This document shows, piece by piece, positions 1 through 7,154 of a stretch of DNA of 10,614 nucleotides. The stretch spans positions 1-10,614 of the forward strand of contig QNCH01000040.1 of the NCBI GenBank assembly GCA_003645745.1, read 5' to 3'. Within the stretch, counting starts at the first letter, position 1. Each line of letters opens with the position of its first letter. The notes below the pieces were generated by a model. It saw only the letters and a program-made list of their open reading frames with translations. It searched no databases and was not told the origin of the DNA. The position numbers and the translations under genes are program-made. The DNA comes from Candidatus Omnitrophota bacterium. Lineage in GTDB: Bacteria > Omnitrophota > Gorgyraeia > B26-G9.

Positions 1-819
1 AAGATACGGGCCGCCAAAAGACAAAGGAATTCCCAAACTCTGGCCTTCCCCTGTAGCAATGTCAATATCCATCTCTCCAGGAGTTTTTAATATACCTAAA
101 GCTAATGGATAAACTGATTGTATAGCTAAGGCACCAAATTGATGAATTTTTTCCGTAATATCATTTTGATCGTCAATCACACCCATAAAATTTGGATTTT
201 GTAAAATAACCGCAGCAGTCTGCTCGTCTAAACATTTATAAATTTCATCCCTGCAACTTTGTCCATGCACAACAGAAGTTTCCTTAAATTCAAGCGACAA
301 ATTAGAAGTATAAGTGTAGAGCATAGTCCTGTAAACAAGATTTACTCCGCTATCCACAATTATTTTTTTTCTTCCGGTAATCCGCACAGCCATCATTGCA
401 GCTTCACAAAGGGCAGTACCGCCGTCATATAAAGAAGCATTAGCCACATCAAGATTTGTTAATTCACAAATACCTGTTTGATATTCAAAAATTGCCTGCA
501 GCCATCCTTGAGAACATTCAGGCTGGTAAGGAGTGTATGCTGTATAAAATTCAGGCCTATCCGCTAAAGCATCTACAGCCGCTGGAATATAATGGTCATA
601 AAATCCCGCGCCAACAAAATTAATTAAATGCACAGCATTTTTTGCCGCAAGTTTTTTGCAGTGTTCAATCACTTCAAATTCAGATTTACCTTTACAAACG
701 TTAAAAGAACGCGGGCGAAGTTCAGGATTTATATCTTTAAACAGATCATCAATACTGTTAATGCCAATAGCCTTAAGCATTAATTTTAAATCTGCTTCTG
801 TATGCGGAACATAATTCAC
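1..819 (-). CDS. gcvPA: Glycine dehydrogenase (decarboxylating) subunit 1, partial (C-terminus outside window)
   Basis: Part of the PLP-dependent P-protein of the glycine cleavage system, which decarboxylates glycine and passes the aminomethyl group to the lipoyl arm of GcvH. This is the N-terminal half of a split P-protein; the lysine-bearing half (GcvPB) should follow beyond coordinate 1. The reading frame is open for 273 codons with no stop, against a family length of about 440-450. Recognisable motifs include VNYVPHTEAD at the start, FVGAGFYDHYIPAAVD (residues 68-83), AYTPYQPECSQG (94-105), DVANASLYDGGTAL (124-137), LQNPNFMGVI (206-215) and GEGQSLGIPLSFGGPY (257-272). The start is a GTG at 819-817 overlapping the gcvH TGA (GTGA), with AAGGAG 8 nt upstream inside gcvH, so the two genes are translationally coupled. 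No frameshift was seen. Confidence 0.95.
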   Translation of the reverse strand, partial: MNYVPHTEADLKLMLKAIGINSIDDLFKDINPELRPRSFNVCKGKSEFEVIEHCKKLAAKNAVHLINFVGAGFYDHYIPAAVDALADRPEFYTAYTPYQPECSQGWLQAIFEYQTGICELTNLDVANASLYDGGTALCEAAMMAVRITGRKKIIVDSGVNLVYRTMLYTYTSNLSLEFKETSVVHGQSCRDEIYKCLDEQTAAVILQNPNFMGVIDDQNDITEKIHQFGALAIQSVYPLALGILKTPGEMDIDIATGEGQSLGIPLSFGGPYL

Positions 820-1205
820 TCTACAGTCTCCTTTAAATATTTTTCATAATCAGCCGCAGATAACAAATTCGCACTTTCTTTTTGATCCGCTAATTCAATA
901 ACCACAAACCAACCTTTGCCAAAAGCATCCTGATTAACCAACTCAGGAGCATTTTGCAGTTTATTGTTTACTGCGCTTATTTTTCCTGAAACAGGAGCAT
1001 AAACATCTGAGGCTGCTTTTACTGATTCCAGAGTAGCAAACTGCTGAAACTGTTGACATACATAATCTATTTGCGGCAATTCAACAAAAGTAATATCTCC
1101 TAACTCAGATTGTGCATGATCAGTGATACCTACAGTAGCTTGCCCACCTTTAATCTTTACCCACTCATGTTCCTTGGTAAATAAACAATCTTCAGGTATT
1201 TTCAT
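816..1205 (-). CDS. gcvH: Glycine cleavage system H protein (lipoyl carrier)
   Basis: Small lipoylated carrier that shuttles the aminomethyl intermediate between the P-, T- and L-proteins of the cytoplasmic glycine cleavage complex. It is 129 residues, the usual length. The lipoyl-domain hairpin reads FATLESVKAASDVYAPVSG (residues 56-74), with K63 in ESVKA as the lipoylated lysine. The N-terminus (KEHEWVKI, then TVGITDHAQSELGDITFVELP) and the GKGWFVVIELAD stretch near 96-107 are canonical. The ATG at 1205 has AAGGAG 7 nt upstream, in a 21-nt gap after the gcvT stop. Its TGA overlaps the GTG of gcvPA. The order T-H-PA is the common arrangement for the split-P type system. Confidence 0.97.
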   Translation of the reverse strand: MKIPEDCLFTKEHEWVKIKGGQATVGITDHAQSELGDITFVELPQIDYVCQQFQQFATLESVKAASDVYAPVSGKISAVNNKLQNAPELVNQDAFGKGWFVVIELADQKESANLLSAADYEKYLKETVE

Positions 1206-1226
1206 TGTCCTACTCCTTGTATTTTT

Positions 1227-2309
1227 TTAGTTTTTAATACTGCCTTTTTTATAAAATGGTTTGTCTATTATAATCGCTTCTATTTCCATATTCTCCTGTT
1301 TAATCAACAAACGCTGGCCTATTTTGTTATCTTCTTTGTTGATATACCCCATACCGATACCACATAAAAGGCTTGGAGAAAAAGAACCGCTTGTAACAAC
1401 TCCAATTTCAACACTGTCTTTATAAATTTTATAATTGTGCCGCGGAATACGGCGGGATTTTACCTTAAAACAACAAAGGCTTTGTTTAACTCCACTATGA
1501 TGTTTTTTTAACAAAGAAGATTTGCCAATAAAATCTTTGTCAAAATCAACAAATTTAAGTAAATCAGATTCCTCAGGAGTATGAAAAAAATCAATATCCT
1601 GCCCATATAATGGATATGCCATTTCTAAGCGTAGAGTATCTCTTGCGCCTAAGCCAGCAGGCTCAACTCTTTTGTCCGCGAGTAAAATATCCCAGACTAA
1701 GCCAGCTTTTTCAGCACTAATATATAATTCATAACCTAATTCACCAGTATATCCTGTACGGCTAATCATAATTTTCTCATCTGCGAGAGAAAAATAACCA
1801 AAAGTATAATATTTAAGTTTATTTATGTCATTCCCCACTAAATCCTGTAAAACTTCTCTTGATAAAGGCCCCTGAAGATCAAGCTTAGCAGTTGCGGAAG
1901 AAATATTTTCTAACTTAGCTTCAGGAGACAAATAAGTCTGCAGATATTTTAAATCAGCAGAAATAGTTGCCGCGTTAACTACCATCATCCATTGATCTAT
2001 CTTTAGTTTATAAATTATCAGGTCATCAACTATACCGCCTGCTTCATTAAGCAGAAAACCATACCTGCACATCCCGCACCCCATACTTTTAAGATTAGTG
2101 CTTATAACTGTCCCTAAATTATTTTCATCAGGATTACCATAAATCATAAATTCGCCCATATGACAAATATCAAACAAAGAGCAGGAGTTCCTCGTCCAAT
2201 TATGCTCAGCAATAATACCTTTATATTGAATAGGCATTAACCACCCGCCAAATGGCGCTAATTTTGCTGATAATTTTTTATGCCGGCTGACTAAAAAAGT
2301 TGTTTTCAC
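1227..2309 (-). CDS. gcvT: Glycine cleavage system T protein (aminomethyltransferase), start revised to GTG 2309
   Basis: Transfers the methylene group from aminomethyl-GcvH to tetrahydrofolate, releasing ammonia. From the GTG at 2309 it is 360 residues, the usual GcvT length, and begins VKTTFLVSRHKKLSAKLAPFGGW, which aligns with the normal start of the family (KTPLY..H..LGAK..DFGGW). An open frame continues upstream to an ATG at 2363, but those 18 residues match nothing in the family and lack a ribosome site, whereas the GTG has AAAGGA 5 nt upstream. Conserved stretches, numbered from the GTG, are FDICHMGEF (46-54), NEAGGIVDDLIIY (88-100, containing the catalytic Asp region), SRTGYTGELGYELY (183-196), GLGARDTLRLEMAYPLYG (219-236) and FIGKSS (260-265). 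The segment normally reading EAGLGW is ESDLLKF here, a mild divergence. First gene of the gcvT-H-PA operon. Confidence 0.93.
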   Translation of the reverse strand: MKTTFLVSRHKKLSAKLAPFGGWLMPIQYKGIIAEHNWTRNSCSLFDICHMGEFMIYGNPDENNLGTVISTNLKSMGCGMCRYGFLLNEAGGIVDDLIIYKLKIDQWMMVVNAATISADLKYLQTYLSPEAKLENISSATAKLDLQGPLSREVLQDLVGNDINKLKYYTFGYFSLADEKIMISRTGYTGELGYELYISAEKAGLVWDILLADKRVEPAGLGARDTLRLEMAYPLYGQDIDFFHTPEESDLLKFVDFDKDFIGKSSLLKKHHSGVKQSLCCFKVKSRRIPRHNYKIYKDSVEIGVVTSGSFSPSLLCGIGMGYINKEDNKIGQRLLIKQENMEIEAIIIDKPFYKKGSIKN

Positions 2310-2320
2310 ATCTGTCCTTT
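2310..2320 (-). promoter_or_regulatory. Ribosome binding site deciding the gcvT start
   Basis: On the minus strand AAAGGA (2320-2315) lies 5 nt before the GTG at 2309. The alternative ATGs in the same frame (2363, 2357, 2339) have no purine-rich site at a usable distance, and the first is preceded within 10 nt by the end of a repeat element. This supports the GTG as the true start. Confidence 0.6.
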
Positions 2321-2371
2321 TAATGATTCTCTGCCCCATAGAAGCATGGAACGCCATATTCATTTACTGTA

Positions 2372-2506
2372 GACTCAAACGTAATTGGTTTACAATTTTA
2401 TGACGTTACCCTGCACCTCATCTTGAAACGTTCTTCTATCGCCAAACCTTAGGTCAATAGGGTACAGGGAAACTCCTAAATTTTACAAACCAATTGCGTT
2501 TGAGTA
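2372..2506 (+). mobile_element. Palindromic MITE-like element, copy A (135 bp)
   Basis: Short non-coding element whose two halves are near-perfect reverse complements. The left end reads ACTCAAACGTAATTGG after a TA at 2370-2371, and the right end reads CCAATTGCGTTTGAGTA. The right flank is TG rather than TA, so that duplication appears mutated. Inside each terminus is the shared CCCTG/CAGGG segment. Relative to copies B and C it lacks about 45 bp of the centre, where CTTAGGTCA joins directly to the right arm. Orientation (TTATGAC arm on the left) matches copy B and is opposite to C and D. It ends just 7 nt upstream of the ATG at 2363 and about 60 nt upstream of the preferred gcvT GTG, so any gcv transcript starting further upstream must pass through it. 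Confidence 0.8.
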
Positions 2507-2508
2507 TG

Positions 2509-3000
2509 TATATTTCAGCATAGCACAGATAATAACTTATTACAATATTTTCATTATTTTCCCAAATCCTAAATAGAAATTCCAAAACACTTTTTCAATA
2601 AATTTTGACTAATTTTTCCCAAAAAAAACAAGGCCATGTTAATCTATGTTCTTATTATTCCAACAAAGAGCTATTGTTAGCTAAAAATCTGAAAAAAAGA
2701 CAAACCTCTCTTTTCAACTTTCTAAAATCAAACTTGCTGCCAAAATAATTTTAATTACGATAAACCAATCTCGATAAACAATTTGCAAATAATTCAAACA
2801 CACTATCTGTTACATTTATAATCTTGCAAAAGTATCGACGCTCTGTCCTGATAATCTTTCCGCATGTATTTATAAATTTGCCTCGTTAATAAAATCTGTG
2901 GGTAGCAAATGGTTGAAATAGTTTGTAATTTATTACAACGAAAGGAATTAGAAGTCAGAATTCAGTATGGGAAGAGGTAAAGCTAAAACATTTAGAAATT
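2509..3000. other. Non-coding AT-rich spacer between MITE copies A and B
   Basis: No open frame of credible length was seen on either strand. Small hairpins are present: AGCTA-TTGT-TAGCT (2669-2682) and TTGTAATTTATTACAA (2923-2938). A weak promoter-like pair for the gcv operon on the minus strand is TTGAAA (2598-2593), 17 nt, then TATTTA (2575-2570); its -10 match is poor, so it is only a candidate. A promoter for gcvTH-PA should lie here or inside copy A, because the next gene upstream ends at 3193. No riboswitch aptamer, tRNA or gene remnant was recognised. Confidence 0.5.
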
Positions 3001-3002
3001 TA

Positions 3003-3181
3003 TTCTCAAACGTAATTGGTTTGTAAATTTATGACATTTCCCTGCACTGCATCTTGAAACGTTCTTCATTCGCAAATCCTTAGGCGCAACAAGCTGCGCC
3101 TGCGGTTTGACTTAGGTCAGAACGTTCTAATCTAGGGCACAGGGAAACACCTAAATTTTACAAACCTATTACGTTTGAGTA
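3003..3181 (+). mobile_element. Palindromic MITE-like element, copy B (179 bp, full length)
   Basis: A full-length member flanked by TA at 3001-3002 and 3182-3183. The arms (left TCTCAAACGTAATTGGTTTG, right CAAACCTATTACGTTTGAG) continue inward through TTTCCCTGCAC / GTGCCCTAG-side sequence to a central hairpin GGCGCA-ACAAGC-TGCGCC, so the whole unit can fold as one long stem. Aligned by eye with the reverse complement of copy C it has about 16-17 differences in 179 positions, roughly 90% identity. It carries no open reading frame. Its right end is 9 nt from the stop codon of the GT2 gene, so it could also shape the 3' end of that operon's transcript, but no U-tract follows it on the minus strand. 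Confidence 0.85.
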
Positions 3182-3192
3182 TATTATTTTTT

Positions 3193-4071
3193 CTATTTAC
3201 GTTCTTTGATTAATTGCGGGCATGTTTGAAATAGCTCTCTGATTGCCTTAAAAAAATATTGATTGGTAAAAAATAAAAAAAATAACCTCGGTAAATCGTA
3301 AATCAAAAAATAAGGCAAACTTAAGAACAGCTCAGGCAAAGAGCAATTTTTTAAAAGCAAAAAGTAGCGGTTACGGAAAGAAAGATATTGTTTAAACGTG
3401 TTTTTATGTTTTGCGCTGCCGCGGAAATGCCTGCATACAGCCTGGTGAACATACATTGCTTTCCACCCAAAATGCCTCGCCCTCCAGGCAACATCAAAAT
3501 CTTCTACTAAAAAGAAAAACCTGTTATCAAAAAAATCACCCCTTATACTTATCTGATTAATTAATTCTTTTCTGTATAATGCTGCAGCAGCACAAGGACC
3601 GAATATTTCTCTGTCTTTTGCGTATTCTATCCCATCATTACGCCCTTGCGCAATATTAAATAAACGTTTAGCACGAGAAAGTGACAGGCCCAAAGAATCT
3701 ATAATATTGCCCTCCATTGTTAAAAATTTACCCTGAACCATACCAACTTTTTTATATTTTTCTAAATATTGCATCAAAATATAGATATAATTTTTTTCTA
3801 ACATTATATCTATATTTAAAGTTAGAATATATTTTCCCTTAGCCTGTTTAATTGCCTGGTTGTTAGCAAAACAGAATCCCTTATTTTCAGTATTAACAAT
3901 TAATTTTAAAGGGGCATATTCTTTTAATATCCGTAATGTCTGGTCAGTAGATCCATTATCAACTACAATTACCTCTATGTTCCCTGCTACTTGAGAAAAA
4001 ACAGCATTTACGCAATTTCTGATAAATTTTTGCGCATTCCAGGTAACAATAACTACGCTTACACAAACCAT
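3193..4071 (-). CDS. Family 2 glycosyltransferase (rhamnosyltransferase-like)
   Basis: Inverting GT-A-fold transferase of 292 residues, probably adding a sugar from a nucleotide donor to a lipid-linked or growing polysaccharide at the inner face of the membrane. The N-terminus is typical: SVVIVTWNAQKFIRNCVNAV (residues 5-24), then VIVVDNGSTD with D38 for nucleotide binding. The metal-binding motif is N-I-D (86-88) instead of the commoner DxD. GPCAAAALYRKEL (158-170) and the catalytic ED pair in FFLVEDFDVAWRARHFGW (E190, D191), followed by HFRG (215-218), complete the domain. The C-terminus from about 244 to 275 is hydrophobic and aromatic, suggesting membrane association. The ATG at 4071 lies inside the end of the radical SAM gene (13-nt overlap), with GGCGGG just upstream. 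Last gene of the three-gene operon. Acceptor and donor cannot be told from sequence. Confidence 0.9.
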   Translation of the reverse strand: MVCVSVVIVTWNAQKFIRNCVNAVFSQVAGNIEVIVVDNGSTDQTLRILKEYAPLKLIVNTENKGFCFANNQAIKQAKGKYILTLNIDIMLEKNYIYILMQYLEKYKKVGMVQGKFLTMEGNIIDSLGLSLSRAKRLFNIAQGRNDGIEYAKDREIFGPCAAAALYRKELINQISIRGDFFDNRFFFLVEDFDVAWRARHFGWKAMYVHQAVCRHFRGSAKHKNTFKQYLSFRNRYFLLLKNCSLPELFLSLPYFLIYDLPRLFFLFFTNQYFFKAIRELFQTCPQLIKERK

Positions 4072-5534
4072 TTTCCCGCCTGGTATTTTACTTCAGATAA
4101 AAATCTGATTACAGCCTTTATTAACAATCCCTTAATACCATATCTCTGATAAATAGAACTTATCCATTGCCAAAAATTTTTATTTTGTAATTTAGCGCGT
4201 AAAAAATAATGGTCTCTAACAAGCAATGCTTTCCTTTTCATCTTCTCAATTGCCTGATGATTATAGTTTGGATAATCAACTAACGCGAAATTGCCACCGT
4301 CATAATCTCTAAACGATAAGTTTTTACGTAAAAAATTACTTTGTTTAACTGTCTCATAAAAAGGCGTGCCTGGCTGAGGAGTACAAATTGATAACTGTAG
4401 ATTGTCTAAAAGTCCTGCTGAAATTAATTCCTTAATTAATTTTATTGTTTGTTTGTCTTCCCGGCTATCAGACCCTAAAGCTCCAAAGGTAAATGTTCCG
4501 TAAGTTTTTAAGCCGTTTTTTTTAGCCAGCGCAAGTTTCTGGTAAATTAAATTCAAATCAATAAACTTGCCAATGCCTGACATCACTTTACTGCTTTTTG
4601 TTTCAATCCCTACTCTTATTTTATAATATCCCGCGTCTTTTATTGCCTGCAGGACATCAGCGTCTAAAAAACGCAAGTCACACATAGCTTCATAATGCAA
4701 ATTATTTAATCCAGAAGCAATAATTGCTTTGCTTAGATCTAAAATAAATTTTTTTTCTCCTGTATGGCATTCTTCGTCAAAAAAGATACCTTGCATTTGA
4801 GGATATTTTTTTTTAAGGTATTTTATTTCGTTTACAATGTCTTTAACTTCTCTTGCGCGCCAATTTGGCTGTCTATAATAAACATTGCTTGCAACACAAA
4901 AATTACAAGACATCATACACCCCCTGGAAGCATACATTTGCACTTCCAGATATTCTGAACTTGGCTCACCAGGCATACCATAAGCTATCCTTGAAACATC
5001 ATTATCTTCCGGCCACGAAAGGCTGTTTATATTTAATAATTTCCTGCGCTTGTTTGGATATAATCCTAAAATATCTTTTTGCTTTTTACCCTGAATTATT
5101 TCTAAAACACTATATTCATATTCCCCTATACACACATAATCAACTCCCGCGTCTAAAAGCTGCGCGCTAAAAACGCTTGCATGCTGGCCTACAAAAATAA
5201 GCTTTGTATGTAATATTTTTTTTATTAACAAGCATAACGCAAGATTTTCTTCAATCAAAATTGTAGCGCTTTCCATAATTAGAAAATCAGGCTTTTCCTG
5301 TAAAATACGCTTATAATACGCAGGAAAATTCAACCGTTCTAAACACCCATCTAAAAATTTTACTCTATGTTTAGTTTCCTTTTTGAGTAAACTGGATAAA
5401 TAAGCTAATTCCCATGGATAATAAGCAAACCAATGATATTTGTTTTTCACTCCTTCTGACCAGCGGCTTGGTGAATGAATCATATAACATCCGTTTTTAT
5501 CAATACCTATGGAATTGGCAATTACAATTTTCAT
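4059..5534 (-). CDS. B12-binding domain radical SAM protein
   Basis: Predicted iron-sulfur enzyme of 491 residues that cleaves S-adenosylmethionine to start radical chemistry. Residues about 35-150 form a cobalamin-binding-like Rossmann domain (PWELAYLSSLLKKE, then KPDFLIMESAT, FVGQHAS and GVDYVCIGEYEYSVLEI), as in BchE/HpnJ-type proteins. The DxHxxG cobalamin motif is not evident, so B12 binding is by family likeness only. The radical SAM core starts at YASRGCMMSCNFC with the cluster cysteines C206, C210 and C213 (CxxxCxxC), followed by FFDEECHTG (251-259), RVGIETKSSKVM (307-318) and TPQPGTPFYE (385-394). The C-terminal ~70 residues are basic and aromatic with no clear domain. Its ATG overlaps the GT4 stop as ATGA and no Shine-Dalgarno is visible, so it is probably translated by coupling. 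Between two glycosyltransferases it may modify a sugar, lipid carrier or aglycone; the substrate is unknown. Confidence 0.88.
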   Translation of the reverse strand: MKIVIANSIGIDKNGCYMIHSPSRWSEGVKNKYHWFAYYPWELAYLSSLLKKETKHRVKFLDGCLERLNFPAYYKRILQEKPDFLIMESATILIEENLALCLLIKKILHTKLIFVGQHASVFSAQLLDAGVDYVCIGEYEYSVLEIIQGKKQKDILGLYPNKRRKLLNINSLSWPEDNDVSRIAYGMPGEPSSEYLEVQMYASRGCMMSCNFCVASNVYYRQPNWRAREVKDIVNEIKYLKKKYPQMQGIFFDEECHTGEKKFILDLSKAIIASGLNNLHYEAMCDLRFLDADVLQAIKDAGYYKIRVGIETKSSKVMSGIGKFIDLNLIYQKLALAKKNGLKTYGTFTFGALGSDSREDKQTIKLIKELISAGLLDNLQLSICTPQPGTPFYETVKQSNFLRKNLSFRDYDGGNFALVDYPNYNHQAIEKMKRKALLVRDHYFLRAKLQNKNFWQWISSIYQRYGIKGLLIKAVIRFLSEVKYQAGKWFV

Positions 5535-6622
5535 ATTTTTTTTATTTGTTCCGCGATAAGAGCAGTTACCTTTTTTAAAGAATATTTACTTTCAATTGTG
5601 CGCCTCGCGTTTTGCCCTAAACTATCTCTGAGCTGCCTGTACCTGATCAGCTCTTTTAACTTAGCAGTAAACTCTGTTTTCCCTTGAGCTAAAAAACCGT
5701 TTTCCCCATCACAAATAATATTGACGGCTTCCCCTAATTTAGAGCAAAGCACAGGTTTTGCCATAGACATATATTCAAATATACGTGTAGGGCTTTTTGC
5801 CAGATTAAATTTTGTTTGCTGAATCAAAGGCATAACTCCAATATCTATATTTTCTAAATAATCAGCAACTTTTGTATGCGCAATCCATGGGAGCAGTTTA
5901 ATTTTTGTATTATTTGCCTGCTCAACTAATATTTTTACTCGGTTATAATAAATCCCATCCCCCATAATTTCAAGCTGAATATTACTAAAATCTAAACTTA
6001 TTTGTTGAAAACAAGAAATTAAAAAGTTTAAGTTTTCTATATTATCAGGCCTATGCATTGTGCCTATCCATGATATGATAATTCTATCATTATATTGGTG
6101 ATTTTTACCAGGTTTAAATAAATTTGTATTAACAGCTGTAGGAATATATAACACATTATTATTATCCTTAGAAAGAAAATCAACCAAAAATGTGCTTGCC
6201 CCAATACAAAATTTGCTGGATTTTGCCATCAGGCGCATACCAATTTCTGCTTTTGAACTGGAAATTTTATTAAAATAATATTTAATGTTCTCTCTTGCTT
6301 CCCAATCATCAAGATCAAAAATTAATTTACGATTTTTAAAAAATTTTAAAAATAATGGGGCGAAAGAATGATAATTAAATCTTTGCACAAAAAAAACCGC
6401 GTTTTGAGAATAGAGATATTTAAATGCCTGAAAATTATAAAAAATTTTTTCTCTAACACACATAAACCTTTCCTGTTTTCCGCTTTTAGCCCCAAGCTGA
6501 TCAGCGTAAGAAAAAACTTCTGTATCAATGCCATGTTTGCTTAACGCGTTAGCAAATCCATAACAACGCACTCTTGCCGCAGGCAAATCAAAACTTTCCC
6601 TTGTAATGAAAATTATTTTCAT
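5531..6622 (-). CDS. Family 4 (GT-B) glycosyltransferase
   Basis: Retaining GT-B transferase, probably for surface polysaccharide assembly. The ATG at 6622 gives 363 residues beginning MKIIFITRESFDLPAARVRCYGFANALSKHGI, the normal first strand and helix of the N-terminal domain. The frame stays open to an ATG at 6718, but the 32 extra residues are unlike the family and overlie a hairpin (GTCCC 6697-6701 / GGGAC 6711-6715), so the shorter start is preferred even though its ribosome site is weak. Numbered from 6622: FDLDDWEARENIKYY (102-116), SWIGTMHRPDNIENL (184-198) opening the C-terminal domain, GVMPLIQQTKFNLAKSPTRIFEYMSMAKPVL (262-292, in parts) with the conserved glutamate E283 region, and NGFLAQG near 308-314. 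First gene of a tight operon; its TGA overlaps the next ATG. Donor sugar is undetermined. Confidence 0.87.
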   Translation of the reverse strand: MKIIFITRESFDLPAARVRCYGFANALSKHGIDTEVFSYADQLGAKSGKQERFMCVREKIFYNFQAFKYLYSQNAVFFVQRFNYHSFAPLFLKFFKNRKLIFDLDDWEARENIKYYFNKISSSKAEIGMRLMAKSSKFCIGASTFLVDFLSKDNNNVLYIPTAVNTNLFKPGKNHQYNDRIIISWIGTMHRPDNIENLNFLISCFQQISLDFSNIQLEIMGDGIYYNRVKILVEQANNTKIKLLPWIAHTKVADYLENIDIGVMPLIQQTKFNLAKSPTRIFEYMSMAKPVLCSKLGEAVNIICDGENGFLAQGKTEFTAKLKELIRYRQLRDSLGQNARRTIESKYSLKKVTALIAEQIKKI

Positions 6623-6696
6623 AATTTTTTTAATTAAAATTCGCAGGATAATAAAAACATTATCAAATATTATTCGATAAAGGCTCAAGCAGGATT

Positions 6697-6715
6697 GTCC
6701 CACTATGCGGGGGAC
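6697..6715. repeat. Small hairpin upstream of the GT4 gene, possibly a decayed repeat
   Basis: GTCCC (6697-6701) pairs with GGGAC (6711-6715) over a 9-nt loop. The surrounding text (CTATGC followed by a G-run) loosely resembles the CTATGCAGGGA part of the repeat at 8631-8692, so it may be a decayed relative. The resemblance is weak. Confidence 0.3.
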
Positions 6716-6753
6716 CATACAAATAATCGGGAGGGAGTACCATTATTGTTATA

Positions 6754-6931
6754 TACTCAAACGCAATTGGTTTGTAAAATTTAGGCGTTTCCCTGTGCCC
6801 TAGATTGGAACGATCTGAGCTAAGTCAAACCGCAGGCGCAGCTTGCTGCGTTGAGGATTTGCGAATGAAGAACGTTTCAATCTACAGTGCAGGGAAACGT
6901 CATAAAATTACAAACCAATTACGTTTGAGTA
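6754..6931 (-). mobile_element. Palindromic MITE-like element, copy C (178 bp, full length)
   Basis: Full-length member in the orientation opposite to copies A and B, flanked by TA at 6752-6753 and 6932-6933. Left end TACTCAAACGCAATTGG, right end CCAATTACGTTTGAGTA. Between them are the TTTAGGCGTTTCCCTGTGCCC arm, a central hairpin around GCGCAGCTTGCTGCG, and the CAGGGAAACGTCATAAAA arm. It sits in the gap between the EpsI-like gene and the GT4 gene, about 130 bp upstream of the GT4 start, and so lies in the probable leader or promoter region of the glycosyltransferase operon. No open reading frame. Confidence 0.85.
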
Positions 6932-6932
6932 T

Positions 6933-6956
6933 ATAAACTCCCTATGTAGAGTTTAT
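6933..6956. repeat. Perfect 8-bp inverted repeat next to copy C
   Basis: ATAAACTC (6933-6940) and GAGTTTAT (6949-6956) are exact reverse complements around an 8-nt loop. The hairpin begins at the last base of the copy C TA flank. It could be a local hairpin that attracted insertion, or a remnant of another element. There is no U-tract, so a terminator is unlikely. Confidence 0.5.
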
Positions 6957-7036
6957 CCCGCATTTACTACGCATAAAGAAAATAAATTTGTATTAACAAA
7001 TAACTACCCACTCAAAACTCCAAAGAGCCTTTTATT

Positions 7037-7108
7037 TAGCATTGTTGGTCTTTCTGGTTAGGTTTGTTTTTTGTCAAAACAATTATACCAAACCAGTCAA
7101 CAATGCTA
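7037..7108. repeat. 72-bp inverted-repeat unit downstream of the EpsI-like gene
   Basis: TAGCATTGTTG (7037-7047) and CAACAATGCTA (7098-7108) are a perfect 11-bp inverted pair. Inside it a second pair, CTGGTT (7054-7059) with AACCAG (7091-7096), or alternatively GGTTTG (7061-7066) with CAAACC (7089-7094), extends the fold. Seven T residues follow on the plus strand (7109-7115), which would suit a plus-strand terminator, but no plus-strand gene enters it. For the minus-strand EpsI-like gene, ending 47 nt upstream, the stem is not followed by a U-run. It is a different sequence from the MITE family. Confidence 0.55.
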
Positions 7109-7154
7109 TTTTTTTATATTTTTACCCACAGATTCTGTAAAAGAACCAAATAAT

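Noticed and set aside
2311..2345. Glycine riboswitch tail before gcvT (AAAAGGACAGA, with GGGGCAGAG upstream)
   Set aside because: The 11-nt tail resembles the end of glycine aptamers, but no paired 5' GGAGAG strand or CCGAAGGGGCAA core is present upstream, where the MITE begins. The same bases serve better as the gcvT ribosome site.
2965..3027. Plus-strand 19-codon frame beginning MGRGKAKTF and ending inside MITE copy B
   Set aside because: Too short, with poorly spaced ribosome-site sequence, and its second half is repeat-derived; no evidence of coding.
4764..5687. Plus-strand open frames of 64, 105 and 70 codons
   Set aside because: They lie antisense to the well-supported radical SAM and GT4 genes, and their translations show no recognisable domain.
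6623..6718. 32-residue N-terminal extension of the GT4 protein to an ATG at 6718
   Set aside because: The family fold starts at MKIIFITRE (6622), and the upstream frame runs over a hairpin with no family likeness.
2893..7134. 12-bp match AATCTGTGGGTA (2893-2904) with its reverse complement at 7123-7134
   Set aside because: Several 12-bp matches are expected by chance in a window this size, and the flanks do not align.
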